Source: Lacrimispora xylanisolvens (lineage in GTDB: Bacteria > Bacillota > Clostridia > Lachnospirales > Lachnospiraceae). From it: a stretch of 64,000 bases of DNA. Positions within the stretch are counted from its first letter, which is position 1; each line of letters starts with the position of its first letter. The stretch is taken from the NCBI RefSeq assembly GCF_002934545.1, contig NZ_PTJA01000006.1, positions 62,001 through 126,000 on the forward strand. Direction: 5' to 3'. A model generated the notes under the pieces. The model did not search any database, had not been told where the DNA came from, and worked only from the letters and a program-made list of their open reading frames with translations. A program made the position numbers and the translations under genes. Positions 26,701 through 40,000 of the stretch are shown piece after piece.

Positions 26701-27513
26701 TTAATCATCAATCCCCAACCCATGAAAGATTTTATCCATACACTTCTCAATCCGTGATATTCGGGTTTCAGACTTCTTGGCTCCATTAAAATAAAAAATA
26801 TACCCTCTTTGACGCCCTGGTGTCAATGCGTAAAATGCATTTTTAAACGCAGGATCATCATGAAACTTTATTTGCAGTTCATCGGGAATCGGGATCTCCG
26901 CTTTCTTTTCAACAGGTACTTTTAAACCAGCCTTTTCTATTTCTATGGATTCTTCGATATATGCTTTGATCATTGTTTCTCTCTCAGAAATTTCCTCCAC
27001 TGAGGTAAATCTCAGCTGCCGGCCAGCCTGAACACTCTCCGTCTGCTGAACAAGCATTCTGTCTTTATCCTTTAGCAATGCTCCCTTAAAAAAGGTTAGG
27101 GCAATATAATTTTTAAATCCTCCAATTATAACTACGTTTTTATTATTTAAGGTGTAACAAGGCTGTCCCCACTTTAATTCTTCGGTCAGCTGACAGGCAA
27201 GGCAAAGCTCCCGCAGTTTTTCATGCTCATCCCTCCACTTTTCAAGGTGCTCCAGAAATGCGTCAACCAAAGGATTCTCATTACTATTTAGTTGAAAAGG
27301 TTCTAATTTATCAATCTTTTCAAAGAATTCTTCCTTGGTATCACAAACTGTAAATACACCATTCAAAAACCCATATACTTTTCCATTTAAATCCGGGTTA
27401 TGTTTGGAACATTTTCCGATGCAGCTGATCTTTACCTTTCCTTTATTCTTTAACTCATTGACATCAAATCCAGAACAGTATGAGCAAACTTCTATTTTAG
27501 GTGCTTTATCCAT
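26701..27513 (-). CDS. YdeI-like protein fused to an N-terminal Cys-rich DUF1450-like domain
   Basis: 270 residues. From about residue 85 to the end it resembles the YdeI/OmpD-associated DUF1801 family: WRDEHEKLRELCLACQLTEELKWGQPCYTLNNKNVVIIGGFKNYIALTFFKGALLKD, then the helical tail TPGRQRGYIFYFNGAKKSETRISRIEKC. Residues about 8-75 (CSYCSGF...CIGKCSKHNP...GKVYGFLNG) look like the small thioredoxin-fold DUF1450/YuzB type, with Cys at a CxxC and a CxxxC. Function unknown for both parts; the family often answers to cell-envelope or heavy-metal stress. AAGGAG precedes ATG 27513. It stands alone between convergent and divergent regulators. Confidence 0.75.
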   Translation of the reverse strand: MDKAPKIEVCSYCSGFDVNELKNKGKVKISCIGKCSKHNPDLNGKVYGFLNGVFTVCDTKEEFFEKIDKLEPFQLNSNENPLVDAFLEHLEKWRDEHEKLRELCLACQLTEELKWGQPCYTLNNKNVVIIGGFKNYIALTFFKGALLKDKDRMLVQQTESVQAGRQLRFTSVEEISERETMIKAYIEESIEIEKAGLKVPVEKKAEIPIPDELQIKFHDDPAFKNAFYALTPGRQRGYIFYFNGAKKSETRISRIEKCMDKIFHGLGIDD

Positions 27514-27584
27514 ATTTGCTGACTCCTTAAATTAAATTTCATCACCCTTATTATTACCTGATTTCTACTTGTTTAATAAAAGTT

Positions 27585-27600
27585 AATTTAGTAAAATGAA
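27585..27600 (+). promoter_or_regulatory. 16-base motif shared with the VOC gene upstream region (copy 1)
   Basis: AATTTAGTAAAATGAA, 21 bases before the AraC start codon. A copy with one change lies before the downstream VOC gene at 28463. It may be a site for this AraC protein or another shared regulator. Confidence 0.5.
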
Positions 27601-27620
27601 ATCTGGAAGGCGGTGGTGTC

Positions 27621-28457
27621 ATGCTTATGAAGAATTCAATTCAAAACTATATGAAAAATAGCCGTGTACTAATTCGGGGCAATGATTTTATTTATATTCG
27701 ACCACATTCAGAGCTTAGAAATTTCATTTCTAATTACACAATTACTTTTCCAGATATCGGTATGATGTCAGATAATTACGCTGTTATGCCTCACGGGAGT
27801 GCTACACTTGTGCTGTCATGTACTGACAGCCATATCCATGGCAACCTATTTGGACCCATTACGAAACCTTCCTTTGTTGGCAAGTCAGCCAATAATTTCA
27901 GCCTTTTGTTTATTGTAGAGTTTCAGCCTGCTGGATATTATGCCTTTAGCGGAATGCCGCAAAAAGAAATAACAGATTGTGTCCTTGACTTTGAACATAT
28001 CAATTCCTCTATGAACCGCCTGATGGCAAATGAACTGGAAACATCGTTAAGTATTCAAGAACTAATTATGAAAATGGACCGGCTGTTTCTTGCCCATCTA
28101 AAAGGTACCTTTTATCGCCAGGAGTTTTCCCAGGCAAGTAATTTAATTATAAATAGCGGCGGAACTTTTTCTGTAAAAGAGCTCTCGCAGAATGTTTTTT
28201 ATAGCGAACGTCATTTAGGACGGCTTTTCGACGAATATATGGGGGTAGGGATAAAATCATTCTCCCGCCTTGTACGTGTAAACAGGTCTATCCGGCTTTT
28301 ACAGCGACACGACTATAACTTAACCCAGGTTTTTATGGAAACTGGCTTTTATGATATGCCTCACTTCATCCATGATTTTAAGGCTATTTGTGGTATTACT
28401 CCTCAGGAGTACCGGGATCATATGTCCGATTTTTACAGCGAGATTGCTAAATTCTGA
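27621..28457 (+). CDS. AraC-family regulator
   Basis: 278 residues. N-terminal DUF6597-like domain (IRPHSELRNFISNYTITFP...MPHGSATLVLSC), then a C-terminal AraC HTH (FSVKELSQNVFYSERHLGRLFDEYMGVGIKSFSRLVRVNRSIRLLQ and TQVFMETGFYDMPHFIHDFKAICGITPQEYR). GGAAGGCGG precedes ATG 27621. It is followed after 35 bases by the VOC gene, and both share an upstream motif, so it likely controls that gene. The inducer is unknown. Confidence 0.88.
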   Translation: MLMKNSIQNYMKNSRVLIRGNDFIYIRPHSELRNFISNYTITFPDIGMMSDNYAVMPHGSATLVLSCTDSHIHGNLFGPITKPSFVGKSANNFSLLFIVEFQPAGYYAFSGMPQKEITDCVLDFEHINSSMNRLMANELETSLSIQELIMKMDRLFLAHLKGTFYRQEFSQASNLIINSGGTFSVKELSQNVFYSERHLGRLFDEYMGVGIKSFSRLVRVNRSIRLLQRHDYNLTQVFMETGFYDMPHFIHDFKAICGITPQEYRDHMSDFYSEIAKF

Positions 28458-28462
28458 TATAT

Positions 28463-28478
28463 AATTTAGTAAAACGAA
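28463..28478 (+). promoter_or_regulatory. 16-base motif shared with the AraC upstream region (copy 2)
   Basis: AATTTAGTAAAACGAA, ending 14 bases before the VOC start codon; 15 of 16 bases match copy 1. Confidence 0.5.
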
Positions 28479-28492
28479 AAAGGAGTGATCAT

Positions 28493-28945
28493 ATGCAATA
28501 TCAAGGTACTTTGATTGCCGTATCTGATATGGAGAAAGCAAAGCAATTTTATGAAACTGTGATGGAGCAAAAGGTTCTAATGGATATGGGAGCACATGTG
28601 GCTTTTAGCGGATTTTCCCTGCAATCTGATTATGCGGAACTTGTTGGCGCAGATTTGCCCGGCAAAACACAGCCGAACAACTTTCAGCTTTACTTTGAAG
28701 TGGAGGATTTGGATTACTGGCAGGATAAAATCGGCAGTACAGAAGGAATTGAATTTATTCACAAGGCGAAAGAATATCCGTGGGGACAGCGGGTTATTAG
28801 ATTTTATGACTATGATAAATTTATAGTTGAAGTGGCTGAAAGCATGGCAAGTGTGGCAAAACGTTTTTTAGCACAGGGGCTTAGCGTTGAGGAAACTGCG
28901 GAGAGAACCATGTACCCTGTAGAATTTGTTAAAAGCCTTATGTAA
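28493..28945 (+). CDS. VOC-family (glyoxalase/bleomycin-resistance fold) protein
   Basis: 150 residues. The first 115 form a vicinal-oxygen-chelate domain: LIAVSDMEKAKQFYETVMEQKVLMDMGAHVAFSGFSLQ ... NNFQLYFEVEDLDYWQDKI ... RVIRFYDYDKFIVEVAE. The last 35 residues add a short helical tail (MASVAKRFLAQGLSVEETAERTMYPVEFVKSLM) common in clostridial members. Substrate unknown; the family includes glyoxalases and antibiotic-binding proteins. AAAGGAG precedes ATG 28493. Confidence 0.85.
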   Translation: MQYQGTLIAVSDMEKAKQFYETVMEQKVLMDMGAHVAFSGFSLQSDYAELVGADLPGKTQPNNFQLYFEVEDLDYWQDKIGSTEGIEFIHKAKEYPWGQRVIRFYDYDKFIVEVAESMASVAKRFLAQGLSVEETAERTMYPVEFVKSLM

Positions 28946-28978
28946 CGTTTTTAATTATTTAATATATGAATTTGAAAT

Positions 28979-29007
28979 GAGTGGGTAAAGCGTTGGCTTT
29001 CCCACTC
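28979..29007. terminator. Terminator-like hairpin between VOC gene and NRPS operon end
   Basis: GAGTGGG-T-AAAGC (28979-28991) pairs with GCTTTCCCACTC (28996-29007), one bulged T, four-base loop. Between convergent genes; poor T-run on either strand. Confidence 0.6.
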
Positions 29008-29024
29008 ATAAGCAGCTCTGTGAG

Positions 29025-29732
29025 CTACTGTAAACAGCTCCTGCATCCATGCATGCATTCTAATAAGTTTACTACCTCTTTCAACGAAACGTTATGGATG
29101 CAAATCTCATCCTCCGTACTGCATACAGATAGATAATAATCTGTAGCAAATTGGTAACTTCTTATTCTTAAATCCTTTTTTAACTTACCATCGTTACTGG
29201 TTATCAATCCTTCCGTGGCATCTACAGAAAATGATTTCAGACCTGTTGAAAGTCCTGTTCCAAGAAATTTTATATAGCTTTCTTTCATAGTCCATAGTTT
29301 TGTAAACTGTTTTAGCCGTTCTTCTTTTTCTATGTGATTATAAATTGTAAATCTTTCTTCTTCAGAGAAACAAAAATCCACTAACTCTTCTCTGCCTTCC
29401 TGAATTTTCTCAACATCTATTCCGACCTCAGTGGTACCATATACAATTGCCACCCACTTCCCAGAATGCGTTATGTTATATTTAAATTCTTTCCTGTTTT
29501 TTATAAATGGCTTTCCAAATTCATTGTACGTGATTTCAATTTCACTTAATTGACCAACTTTGTGATAAAATCCATATTGAAGTAATAAGCCAGCACAAAT
29601 ACACCTTTTGGAATCATCTACATAACGATAACATTCTGACTTTTTCCTCCTTTCTTCCGAAACTATATGAATGGCTTTCTCGTAAAGTTCATTTTTGCAC
29701 TCTGTTATATCCATACAATTGACAAATACCAT
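29025..29732 (-). CDS. 4'-phosphopantetheinyl transferase (Sfp type)
   Basis: Transfers phosphopantetheine from CoA to the Ser of the three carrier domains of the NRPS. 235 residues with the two Sfp motifs: VGIDVEKI (103-110, Mg-binding Asp and Glu) and FTKLWTMKESYIKFLGTGL (143-161, including the conserved WxxKESY). Start ATG 29732 follows AGGGGATAGGT; the frame can be read back to a TTG at 29774 but without a ribosome binding site at the right distance. It is the last gene of the NRPS operon, 42 bases after the thioesterase stop. Confidence 0.93.
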   Translation of the reverse strand: MVFVNCMDITECKNELYEKAIHIVSEERRKKSECYRYVDDSKRCICAGLLLQYGFYHKVGQLSEIEITYNEFGKPFIKNRKEFKYNITHSGKWVAIVYGTTEVGIDVEKIQEGREELVDFCFSEEERFTIYNHIEKEERLKQFTKLWTMKESYIKFLGTGLSTGLKSFSVDATEGLITSNDGKLKKDLRIRSYQFATDYYLSVCSTEDEICIHNVSLKEVVNLLECMHGCRSCLQ

Positions 29733-29774
29733 ACCTATCCCCTGCTGTGATTTCTTTGAGTTTATTTCATACAA

Positions 29775-30473
29775 TCAACAATTTAATATTTCCTTTAAGC
29801 CTTTGTTAATGCAACGGCAGGTTTCTGATGTATTGGTATTTATAAAAAAATGAACACCTGGTACAAAATCCAATTGGCACTTATTGCAATACCATGCCCA
29901 CTGATCCAAAACGCAGCGGCTGATTGAATCATTTAAGCCATTAATCAAATAAAAATTAAAATCAAATTTAATGATCTGCCCAGTGAAACAGTATGTCTCA
30001 CAAAGCTGAAAATCCGCTCTTAAGGCAGGTAAGTATAGGTCAAACAGTTCCTCACATTGTGATACTTCCTCTGGTATTCCGCCTATGGAGATCATTGCCT
30101 GTCTAAATTCCCTATCATCCAGCTTGTGATATTCTGTCCCGGATTTAATGTGGGGTGGCTCTACTCCCAGGAAAAAAACTCCCGAAGGAAGTTTTCTCCC
30201 CATTTGCCCAATCTTTCTGCACAATTCAAAGGTAAGAATCCCGCCCATACTAAAGCCCATGATACAGTAGTCCTCCTGGTCAATCCAGCCACTGATTTTC
30301 TGATATAAATCATTCACGGCACAGCTCACATCTGCATAAGGTTCTTCCGCAAAACGGCTGCCTCTGCCAGCCAGTTCCATTGGCCTTACCGTTACATTTT
30401 GAAGCAGCAGATCCTGTATTTTTTTAAACATGACCGCACTACCGCCAGCACAGGGGATACAAAATAAATTCAA
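29775..30473 (-). CDS. Type II thioesterase (GrsT/RifR-like)
   Basis: Free-standing alpha/beta-hydrolase that clears mis-primed or stalled acyl groups from carrier domains. 232 residues. Opening MNLFCIPCAGGSAVMF is typical (FCxPxAGG), the nucleophile elbow is GFSMGG (Ser75), and the catalytic His lies in PGVHFF near the C-terminus. There is no thioesterase domain in the NRPS itself, which ends in a reductase, so an editing role is the natural reading. It starts 19 bases after the aminotransferase stop. Confidence 0.93.
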   Translation of the reverse strand: MNLFCIPCAGGSAVMFKKIQDLLLQNVTVRPMELAGRGSRFAEEPYADVSCAVNDLYQKISGWIDQEDYCIMGFSMGGILTFELCRKIGQMGRKLPSGVFFLGVEPPHIKSGTEYHKLDDREFRQAMISIGGIPEEVSQCEELFDLYLPALRADFQLCETYCFTGQIIKFDFNFYLINGLNDSISRCVLDQWAWYCNKCQLDFVPGVHFFINTNTSETCRCINKGLKEILNC

Positions 30474-30492
30474 CTGCCTCTTCCCCTTTCAC

Positions 30493-31896
30493 TTATGAAT
30501 TGGCTGTTCTCAGTTTAGAAGTAACTAACTCTTTTAATAACCTCTTCTTTTTCAGAATCTCTTCTTTCTGACCAGTATCCAATGCTGTCTTTAATGCAGA
30601 ATAAATATGATCTGCAATATCTTTTGTAATAATAAGAGGCGGAAACAGCGCAATCACATTTCTGTTATAATAAACAATCACTCCCAAGGAAGCACAGTCA
30701 GCAACTATTTCAAACATCTCAGACTCGCTTAACGGTTCTCTGGAAACCCGGTCCTTAACAAGCTCCATACCAATCATAAGACCACGTCCCCGAACCTCAC
30801 CTAGCACAGGTCTTTCTTCCATCAGACTCCTTATTTTTCCCATTAAATATTCTCCGGTTTTCCTGGAGTTCTCTACCAGATTCTCACGAAGAATAATATC
30901 AATATTACCAAGAGCCACTGCACTGCATACGGGATTTCCGCTGGAAGTACTTCCATGCTGAAAATAGTGATCCTCACCTTTAAAATTCTCATAAACTTCT
31001 TTTGTTGCCAATACGGCGGAAACCGGGAGATAACCGCTGCTGATTCCCTTGCCGAGACAGAGGATATCCGGCCGTTTCCGCCACCTGTCTGTGGCGAAAA
31101 GTTCTCCTGTTCTGCCAAATCCTGTGGTCACTTCATCTGCAATCATCAGCATGTCATACCGATCTAACAGTTCCATCAGAGTATCAAAAAAGCTGTCACT
31201 GATTGTTATAATTCCTCTTTCTCCCATAACCGGCTCGGCAATAAAGGCAGCCATTGTATCAGGTCCTTCTCTCTCGATCACTCTTTGGATTTCTTCCAGA
31301 CATTTCAATTCACATTCCGCCTGGTCTTTGGTTCCATATGCCCCGTGATAGGAATAAGGCGGTTCCACCTGCAAAAGTCCTCCCGGCAGCGGCGCATACA
31401 GCTTTTCATTGATCTCATCCCCAGACAGACCTATGGCTCCATAGCTTACTCCGTGATAACAGCCTTTAAAGGACAGGATTTTATATTTCCCCCGTTTCTC
31501 TTCTGCCTTACTCTGGCGAAAAAACTGTCTCGTCAACTTAAGAGCCGTTTCAACTGCTTCCGAACCATTGCTTCCCAGATAAGCTTTATCATAGTAATTC
31601 CCAGTCAGCGCACACAAACAATCTGCAAGCTCGCAAGCCTTTGGATGAGTCTGGCGAAAACAGGATGAATAGCAGAGTTTTTTCATCTGTTCGAATGCTA
31701 TATCCGCAAGCTCCTCTCTTCCATGTCCAACTGCCACATTCCATAAAGAACCGCTGGCATTGATAAACTTTTTTCCGGCTTCGTTATAAACAAAAGGGCC
31801 TTCTCCTCTGACTATAGTCATAGGACCTACATCCTTATAAGGCAGAAATTCCTCCAGATCCGTAAACGGGTTCCATAAATGATACGCTCTTTCCAT
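30493..31896 (-). CDS. Class III (omega-type) PLP aminotransferase of the NRPS cluster
   Basis: 467 residues of the fold-type I class III aminotransferase family. GSNGSEAVETALKL (108-121) binds the PLP phosphate, DEVTTGFGRTG (254-264) holds the PLP Asp, and Lys283 in LCLGKGISSGYLP forms the Schiff base. This class acts on terminal amines and aldehydes. Since the NRPS ends in a reductase that would release an aldehyde, it could convert that aldehyde to a primary amine, as MxcL does in myxochelin B biosynthesis. Alternatively it supplies a precursor. The gene sits between the U32 and thioesterase genes. Confidence 0.92.
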   Translation of the reverse strand: MERAYHLWNPFTDLEEFLPYKDVGPMTIVRGEGPFVYNEAGKKFINASGSLWNVAVGHGREELADIAFEQMKKLCYSSCFRQTHPKACELADCLCALTGNYYDKAYLGSNGSEAVETALKLTRQFFRQSKAEEKRGKYKILSFKGCYHGVSYGAIGLSGDEINEKLYAPLPGGLLQVEPPYSYHGAYGTKDQAECELKCLEEIQRVIEREGPDTMAAFIAEPVMGERGIITISDSFFDTLMELLDRYDMLMIADEVTTGFGRTGELFATDRWRKRPDILCLGKGISSGYLPVSAVLATKEVYENFKGEDHYFQHGSTSSGNPVCSAVALGNIDIILRENLVENSRKTGEYLMGKIRSLMEERPVLGEVRGRGLMIGMELVKDRVSREPLSESEMFEIVADCASLGVIVYYNRNVIALFPPLIITKDIADHIYSALKTALDTGQKEEILKKKRLLKELVTSKLRTANS

Positions 31897-31912
31897 GTTT
31901 CTCCTCCCCCTT

Positions 31913-34028
<2,116 letters not shown>

Positions 34029-34032
<4 letters not shown>

Positions 34033-37000
34033 ACGATCACTTCCTTCTTAAAAAATCCGATTTTTTTGCCATATTCCAACATGCCTCTGATATGTTCTTC
34101 ACTTACTCTTGACCACTTAAATCCCATAGACTCCAAAATGCCTCTGGTATAGTCATTAACAATGACACGCATCGCTCCTTCCAGAGACATATATGCGCTG
34201 GAATGAAGCAGAAGTGTATTAATACAGTCTTCCAAGGACTCTTTTTTATAACTCTCGTATACAAAATCGAAAAATTGACTAAATTCCATAATTTCCAGAT
34301 TTTCCTTCATTCCTGCATGCTTTAATTTATCATAGAATTCATACATCCCAAGCTTATTCTCGTTATAGATATGATAAATTCCATTCTTCACCTCTTTTTC
34401 CATTGCCAGTTTTACAATGGCTCTGCTGCACTCATCCACAAATGTAAAATCCAAAAGAGTAGCATCCACATTTGGCATGGCACCCAGTTCAAAAAACGCC
34501 TGCATGATCAGATAAAATGAATTAAAATCAATATTTCTCTGGAATTTCCCGTTTCTGGCGTCAAATACAATGGTACCGATTCTAAAGATTTTGACTAAAG
34601 CTCCCTTTTTCCGGTATTCTTCTATTAAGTCTTCCGCCTCTTTTTTTGACCTTACGTATAATTCTTCCGTATTCCCGTTAATTCCCTTGTAATCCTCATG
34701 GAACAGAACTTCCATATCATTGCTTTCTATGGATTCCATCACTCTGGTTGTGGACATATGACACAGTTCTTTTTGTTTTCCTTCCATGCTGAATTTCAGA
34801 AGATTTTCCACACTTTTAACATTGCTTCTGTAAAAATCCTCATACTTTCCAAAATGTTCCACTTTACCAGCGCAATGAAATACTGCATCTACCGTATGGC
34901 ACAGACTTTCGTATCCATCCTTTTTCTGCCCCAGCATTTCCTGGGACAAATCTCCCTGAAACGCCACGATCCGATTCCTGTACCTGGAGTAGAACGCTTC
35001 ACCAAAGTAAAAGATCAGATTCTCCTTCAGGCGGTTTATGTAGTCATCACCTCTGACCAGCGCAAATATTAACGTATCTGTGGTGGTAAGCAGGGTTTCC
35101 ATTAAATTGGCTCCTAAATATCCGGTTCCCCCTGTCAGTAATACAGCTTTATAATCTTTGCTGCCCCTGGTCTTAAAGGTTTTTAATTTTTTTTCGGCAT
35201 TGTTAAGATAGGTATTATAATCTTCAGCCAGTTTTTTCTGCGCATCCAGCGTATCTGCTGCGGCGACATATTGCTGCTTAAACTGCTTAAGCCGCTCCTC
35301 CTTATAATCAGATTTTCTCTTTATAAGTCTGGCTGCAAGGGCTTCCACTGTCTGATACCGGAAGATCAGGTTCATATCCGCCTCAAATACTTCATTGATT
35401 TTATTATAAAGAGAAATGCCTTTCATGGAGTCGCCTCCCAGTTCAAAGAAATTATCTTTTATACTGAACTGATCCACCCCCAGAACCTCTTTAAAGTACT
35501 GATACAGAATTTTTTGATTTTCAGTTTCCGGAGCAAGAACGATTCGTTCATCAGGCAGCTTGTCCATATAGCTCAGCTGTTTTCTATCTATTTTCCCGTT
35601 AGCAGTAAGAGGAATGGTTTCAATTTGTCTGATCAGAGCAGGTATCATATAATAAGGCAGATTATCAGTAAGAAATTCACGGATCCGTTCAACAGGTATT
35701 TTTTCATCTGAAGTAAAGCATGCAATCAGCCTGTTTCTATTGTCTGCACTGACTGTGCCCACTGCACGTTTCACACCCTCAAAGCGGAGCATGGCTGATT
35801 CAATTTCGCCTAATTCCACCCGGTAGCCATTTATTTTCACCTGATTATCTCTTCTTCCCAGGAAATCAATATACCCTTTTTCAGTCAATACTCCCATATC
35901 TCCGGTCCTGTATATTCTTCCAAGAGACGCAGTCTCAAGAAATGATCGGGAGGTTTTTTCCGGGTCATTGCAGTACCCCTGTGCTACTCCTGCTCCGCCA
36001 ATGACAATCTCTCCCGGAACACCAATGGGACAGATTTTCTGGTTGTCATTCAGGATATAAAGCTTCTGGTTTCCCAGCGGATATCCATATGGTATGGTCG
36101 TCCATGTGGGTTCCACCCTATTAACCGGATAGTAAATGGACCAGATGGACCCTTCTGTCGCGCCGCCAAGACTGATTACTCTGGCGTTTTCATACCTGTT
36201 TCTGATCCGGTCCGGTAAATCCACTGGTATATAATCTCCACTGAGCATGACAATCCGTAAGGATTCTGTCTGTTCAAACTTTACCTCCAGTTCCTGATTA
36301 ATCTCATCGAAGTAGTTTTCTTCAGCCGTTTCTCTGACGGATAATAGGAGTTCAAAAAGTGCAGGTACGGAATTCCATACAGTGACTTCCTCCTCACTGA
36401 CAAGCCGGTTTAGTTCTTCCGTATTTTTATTATCCCCGGCCAGAATCAAAGCTGCACCTGCCGCAAAGGTTCCGAAAATATCATATACGGATAAATCAAA
36501 AGTAAAAGAGGATACTCCAAGTATTCTATCATTTTCCGTAATTTCAAATCTTCTGTTTACATCCAAAATGGTATTCATAGCCTCCCGGTGTGTGATCACA
36601 ACCCCCTTTGGAACACCAGTGCTGCCTGATGTATAGATGATATAAGCAGTGTCATCTGCCCCTGTTTCGATTTCCTTATGTAAGCAGCCTGATTCCTGCT
36701 TAAGTTCTTCAGCCAGATCAGCCGTAATTTCCAGCTTACTGCCACTGTTCTCCAGAATATATTCTTTCCGGTTCTCCGGAATACCCGGGCTGATGGGAAC
36801 GTAGACACCCCCACATTTTAAAACCGCAAGAATTGCAACTATTGTCTGCGCATTCCTGTATTCGTATACTGCAGCCTTATCCCCATTTCTTAGCCCTCTT
36901 CTTTTTAATCCTGCTGCCATTTTTTCAGCCATATCGTTGATCATCTGATACGTATAGGTTCCTTCCCCGGTGACCAGTGCGATATGGTCTCCCCTTAAAA

Positions 37001-40000
37001 GAACCTGTTTTTCAAATGCCTCTGTCAGCGTTATGGATTCCATATCACAATCCGTCTGATTATATTGATCCACAAATGCTGACTCTCTCTCTGAAAGCAT
37101 GCTTCCCTCACCAGCTGCTTCAATAATAGCGGTAAAACGTTCAAACATCCGCTCCATCATAACCGGGTCAAATAACTGCTGTGCATAATCCCAGGTAATA
37201 CTAAGTCCGTCACTGCCTGTCATTACCTGGCAATCCAGATAAACCTGAGATGTCTGGCTTACGCTGTACACCAGTTTACCCATATTTTCCAGACTGATTC
37301 CGTCCTCATTCTCAAAGATCATACCTGTAAAAACGAAAGGAAATAAAAGTTCCCCCACCCGATTCTGCCTTTTGGAAACCTCTCTGATTACACTTACTCC
37401 ATCGTATTCCATGTGCTCTAAGTTCTCGGTGATCTTCCTTTGTACGTTTAAGCACTCTTCCCACAATTCTACAGACTCGCCGTTGATATCCAAAAGCATG
37501 ACAGATGTAAAATCTCCAATCATGTTTTTTACTGCCTGGTCAAATGGAAACCTCGTAAATACTGTGACGTTTAAGGTAACGGTATTTCGATTGCTGTAAG
37601 CGGCAAGAATTCTGCCATATAGTGTCATGAGAAATGTGGATGCAGTGAAAGAATGCCCCTTTATTTTTTCTTTCAGAGCCTGCCATTTTTCAGTGGATAT
37701 TTTATGAATCAGTCTGCGAAATACCGGTTTCTCAATTTCGTCCGGGGTCTGAATCATTGGAAGATCCGGCGCTCCTGAAAAGCATTTCGCCTGTTTTTTC
37801 CAATAGTCTTCTGCTGTTTTATAATAGGGACTTTTTTTCATTTCCTCTACCGAAAGTATGTAGTCACGGAATGTAAAGGTATTCTCACTGAGGACGATAT
37901 GTTCATCCTCATACAGTCTCATAACCTCTCTGATCAGGATTCTCATGCTGATTCCATCGGCAATCAGCAAATCAAAGCCTGCCAGCAGCCTTACCCTGTC
38001 TTCTGCCAGACGATACGCAAGAAAATCAAACAGTGGAAACTTATTCTGTTCAAAGACTTTATGGGAATATTCTTCCCTCGCCTTTCCCAGAATTTCCTCT
38101 TTTTCTTCTGAGGTCAACCCGGTTAAATCCAGTTCTTTTATCTCAAACCAGCCCGGATTTTCTAAAATTTGTTGGGTACCATCTGAATTGACCACTGCTC
38201 TTAACATGGGATTTGCACAGATCACTTTATTTATACTTCTGGTCAGACGGGGAATATCAAAATCATTTTCAACCTCATAATAAGCATGAGTGGAAACACC
38301 CCCCATTTTTAACCCGCTGCTTCTTCCTACCAAATATGACCTCTGGATATCTGTTAACGGAAAGCAGTCATATCTTTCCTCTGTTTTTCCTGTAACAGCC
38401 GTGTATTCCCTTAAACCTGCTGCGCCCTTCTTCCTGCTGCTTTCAATAAATTCTGCAATACTTTCTATGGACCCACCCATCATAAATTCCCGAAATGGAA
38501 CCTCTAAACCAAATTTCGATTTAATTTCATGAACTACCGAGATCATGGTCAGGGAATCTCCTCCCAATTCCATAAACGGCCTGCTGACGGATAAATGATC
38601 TGTTTTTAAATATTTCTTCCAGATCTCATAAAGATCCTTTTGCGTCTGAGTTTGTGGTTCCCGGTCCATAAGCTCTCCGGGCTCCTTAATGACAGGCAGA
38701 CTTTTTCTATCCAGCTTTCCGTTTCCGGTCAGCGGTATCCTCTCCAGAAAAACAACGGCGGAAGGAATCATATAATATGGGAGAATGCTGCTTAAATCAT
38801 CTCTTACTTTGCGTTCACTAATCGTTTCACTGGTACAAACATAAGCACAGACGGATTTAACTCCGCTTTTATATTCATGAACAAGGGCGGCTGCGTTGCT
38901 GACGTAAGGCAGCCCTTTGATAGCATTTTCAATCTCTCCCAGTTCGATTCGGAACCCATTGATTTTTATCTGCCCATCTTTTCTCCCCAGAAAGAGAATG
39001 CAGCCCTCTTCTGAAAACACTCCATAATCACCAGTATGGTATATTCTTCCCAGTCCCTCTTTTTTATAAAATGCTGCATCTGTTTTTTCTTGATCCTGAT
39101 AATAGCCTTCTGCCACGCCGGTTCCGCCGATGCATATCTGCCCTTTTACACCGACAGGCACAAAATCATCGGCTTCGTCCAGTAAATATATGTTCTGATT
39201 GGCCAGAGGATAGCCGTAAGGAATGGAGGTCCACTGATTCTTTACCTCCTTAATGTCATAATAAATGGACCAGACTGACGCTTCTGTGGCTCCACCCAGG
39301 CTTACCATACGGCAATTTTCAAAATACCCGTACGCCTCCTGTATCAGATTCTTTGGAATCCAGTCGCCGCTTAACATAACCAGCTTAAGAGAAAGCAGGC
39401 GGCGGAAGGTATCACCGCTTTCTAAATAATCGTCAAAATACTCTTCACTTTCTGATCTGTCATTCTTCAGACAATCTGTCAGCATCTGAAACAGTGCCGG
39501 TACGGAATTCCATACAGTAACTCCTCTTTCAGAAAGAATCGTCATCATCTGCTCTGTATCATGAACATCCGGTATCAGGGCCAGCTCAGCTCCTGAAATC
39601 AGGGCACCAAAAATATCATATACCGACAAATCAAAGCCAATCGAAGAGACACAGGCAATTACATCCTGATCTGATACTTGGAACTTTCTGTTAATATCCA
39701 GTATTGTGTTTACGACGGCGCCATGTTTTACGTAGACTCCCTTGGGCTGTCCTGTACTGCCTGAAGTAAATATAATATATGCAATATCGTCTGGAGAACT
39801 GACTGGTTCTTCTTGTTCCCCATCATCTTCAAAATGGGAATAATCCATATTACGTTCAAGAATCACAGAGCTGCTGCTTTTTTCCAGAATCAGCTTTCGT
39901 CTTTCCTCAGGCTGGATTTCATCAATTGGAATATAGGCAGCTCCGCTGCGGATTACTCCCAGAATGTTGATCACAGTATCAAAATCCCGTGTTCCGATTA

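Noticed and set aside
35271-35711. 146-codon open frame on the plus strand inside the NRPS gene
   Set aside because: Antisense to the coding NRPS domains, no ribosome binding site and no recognisable protein family.
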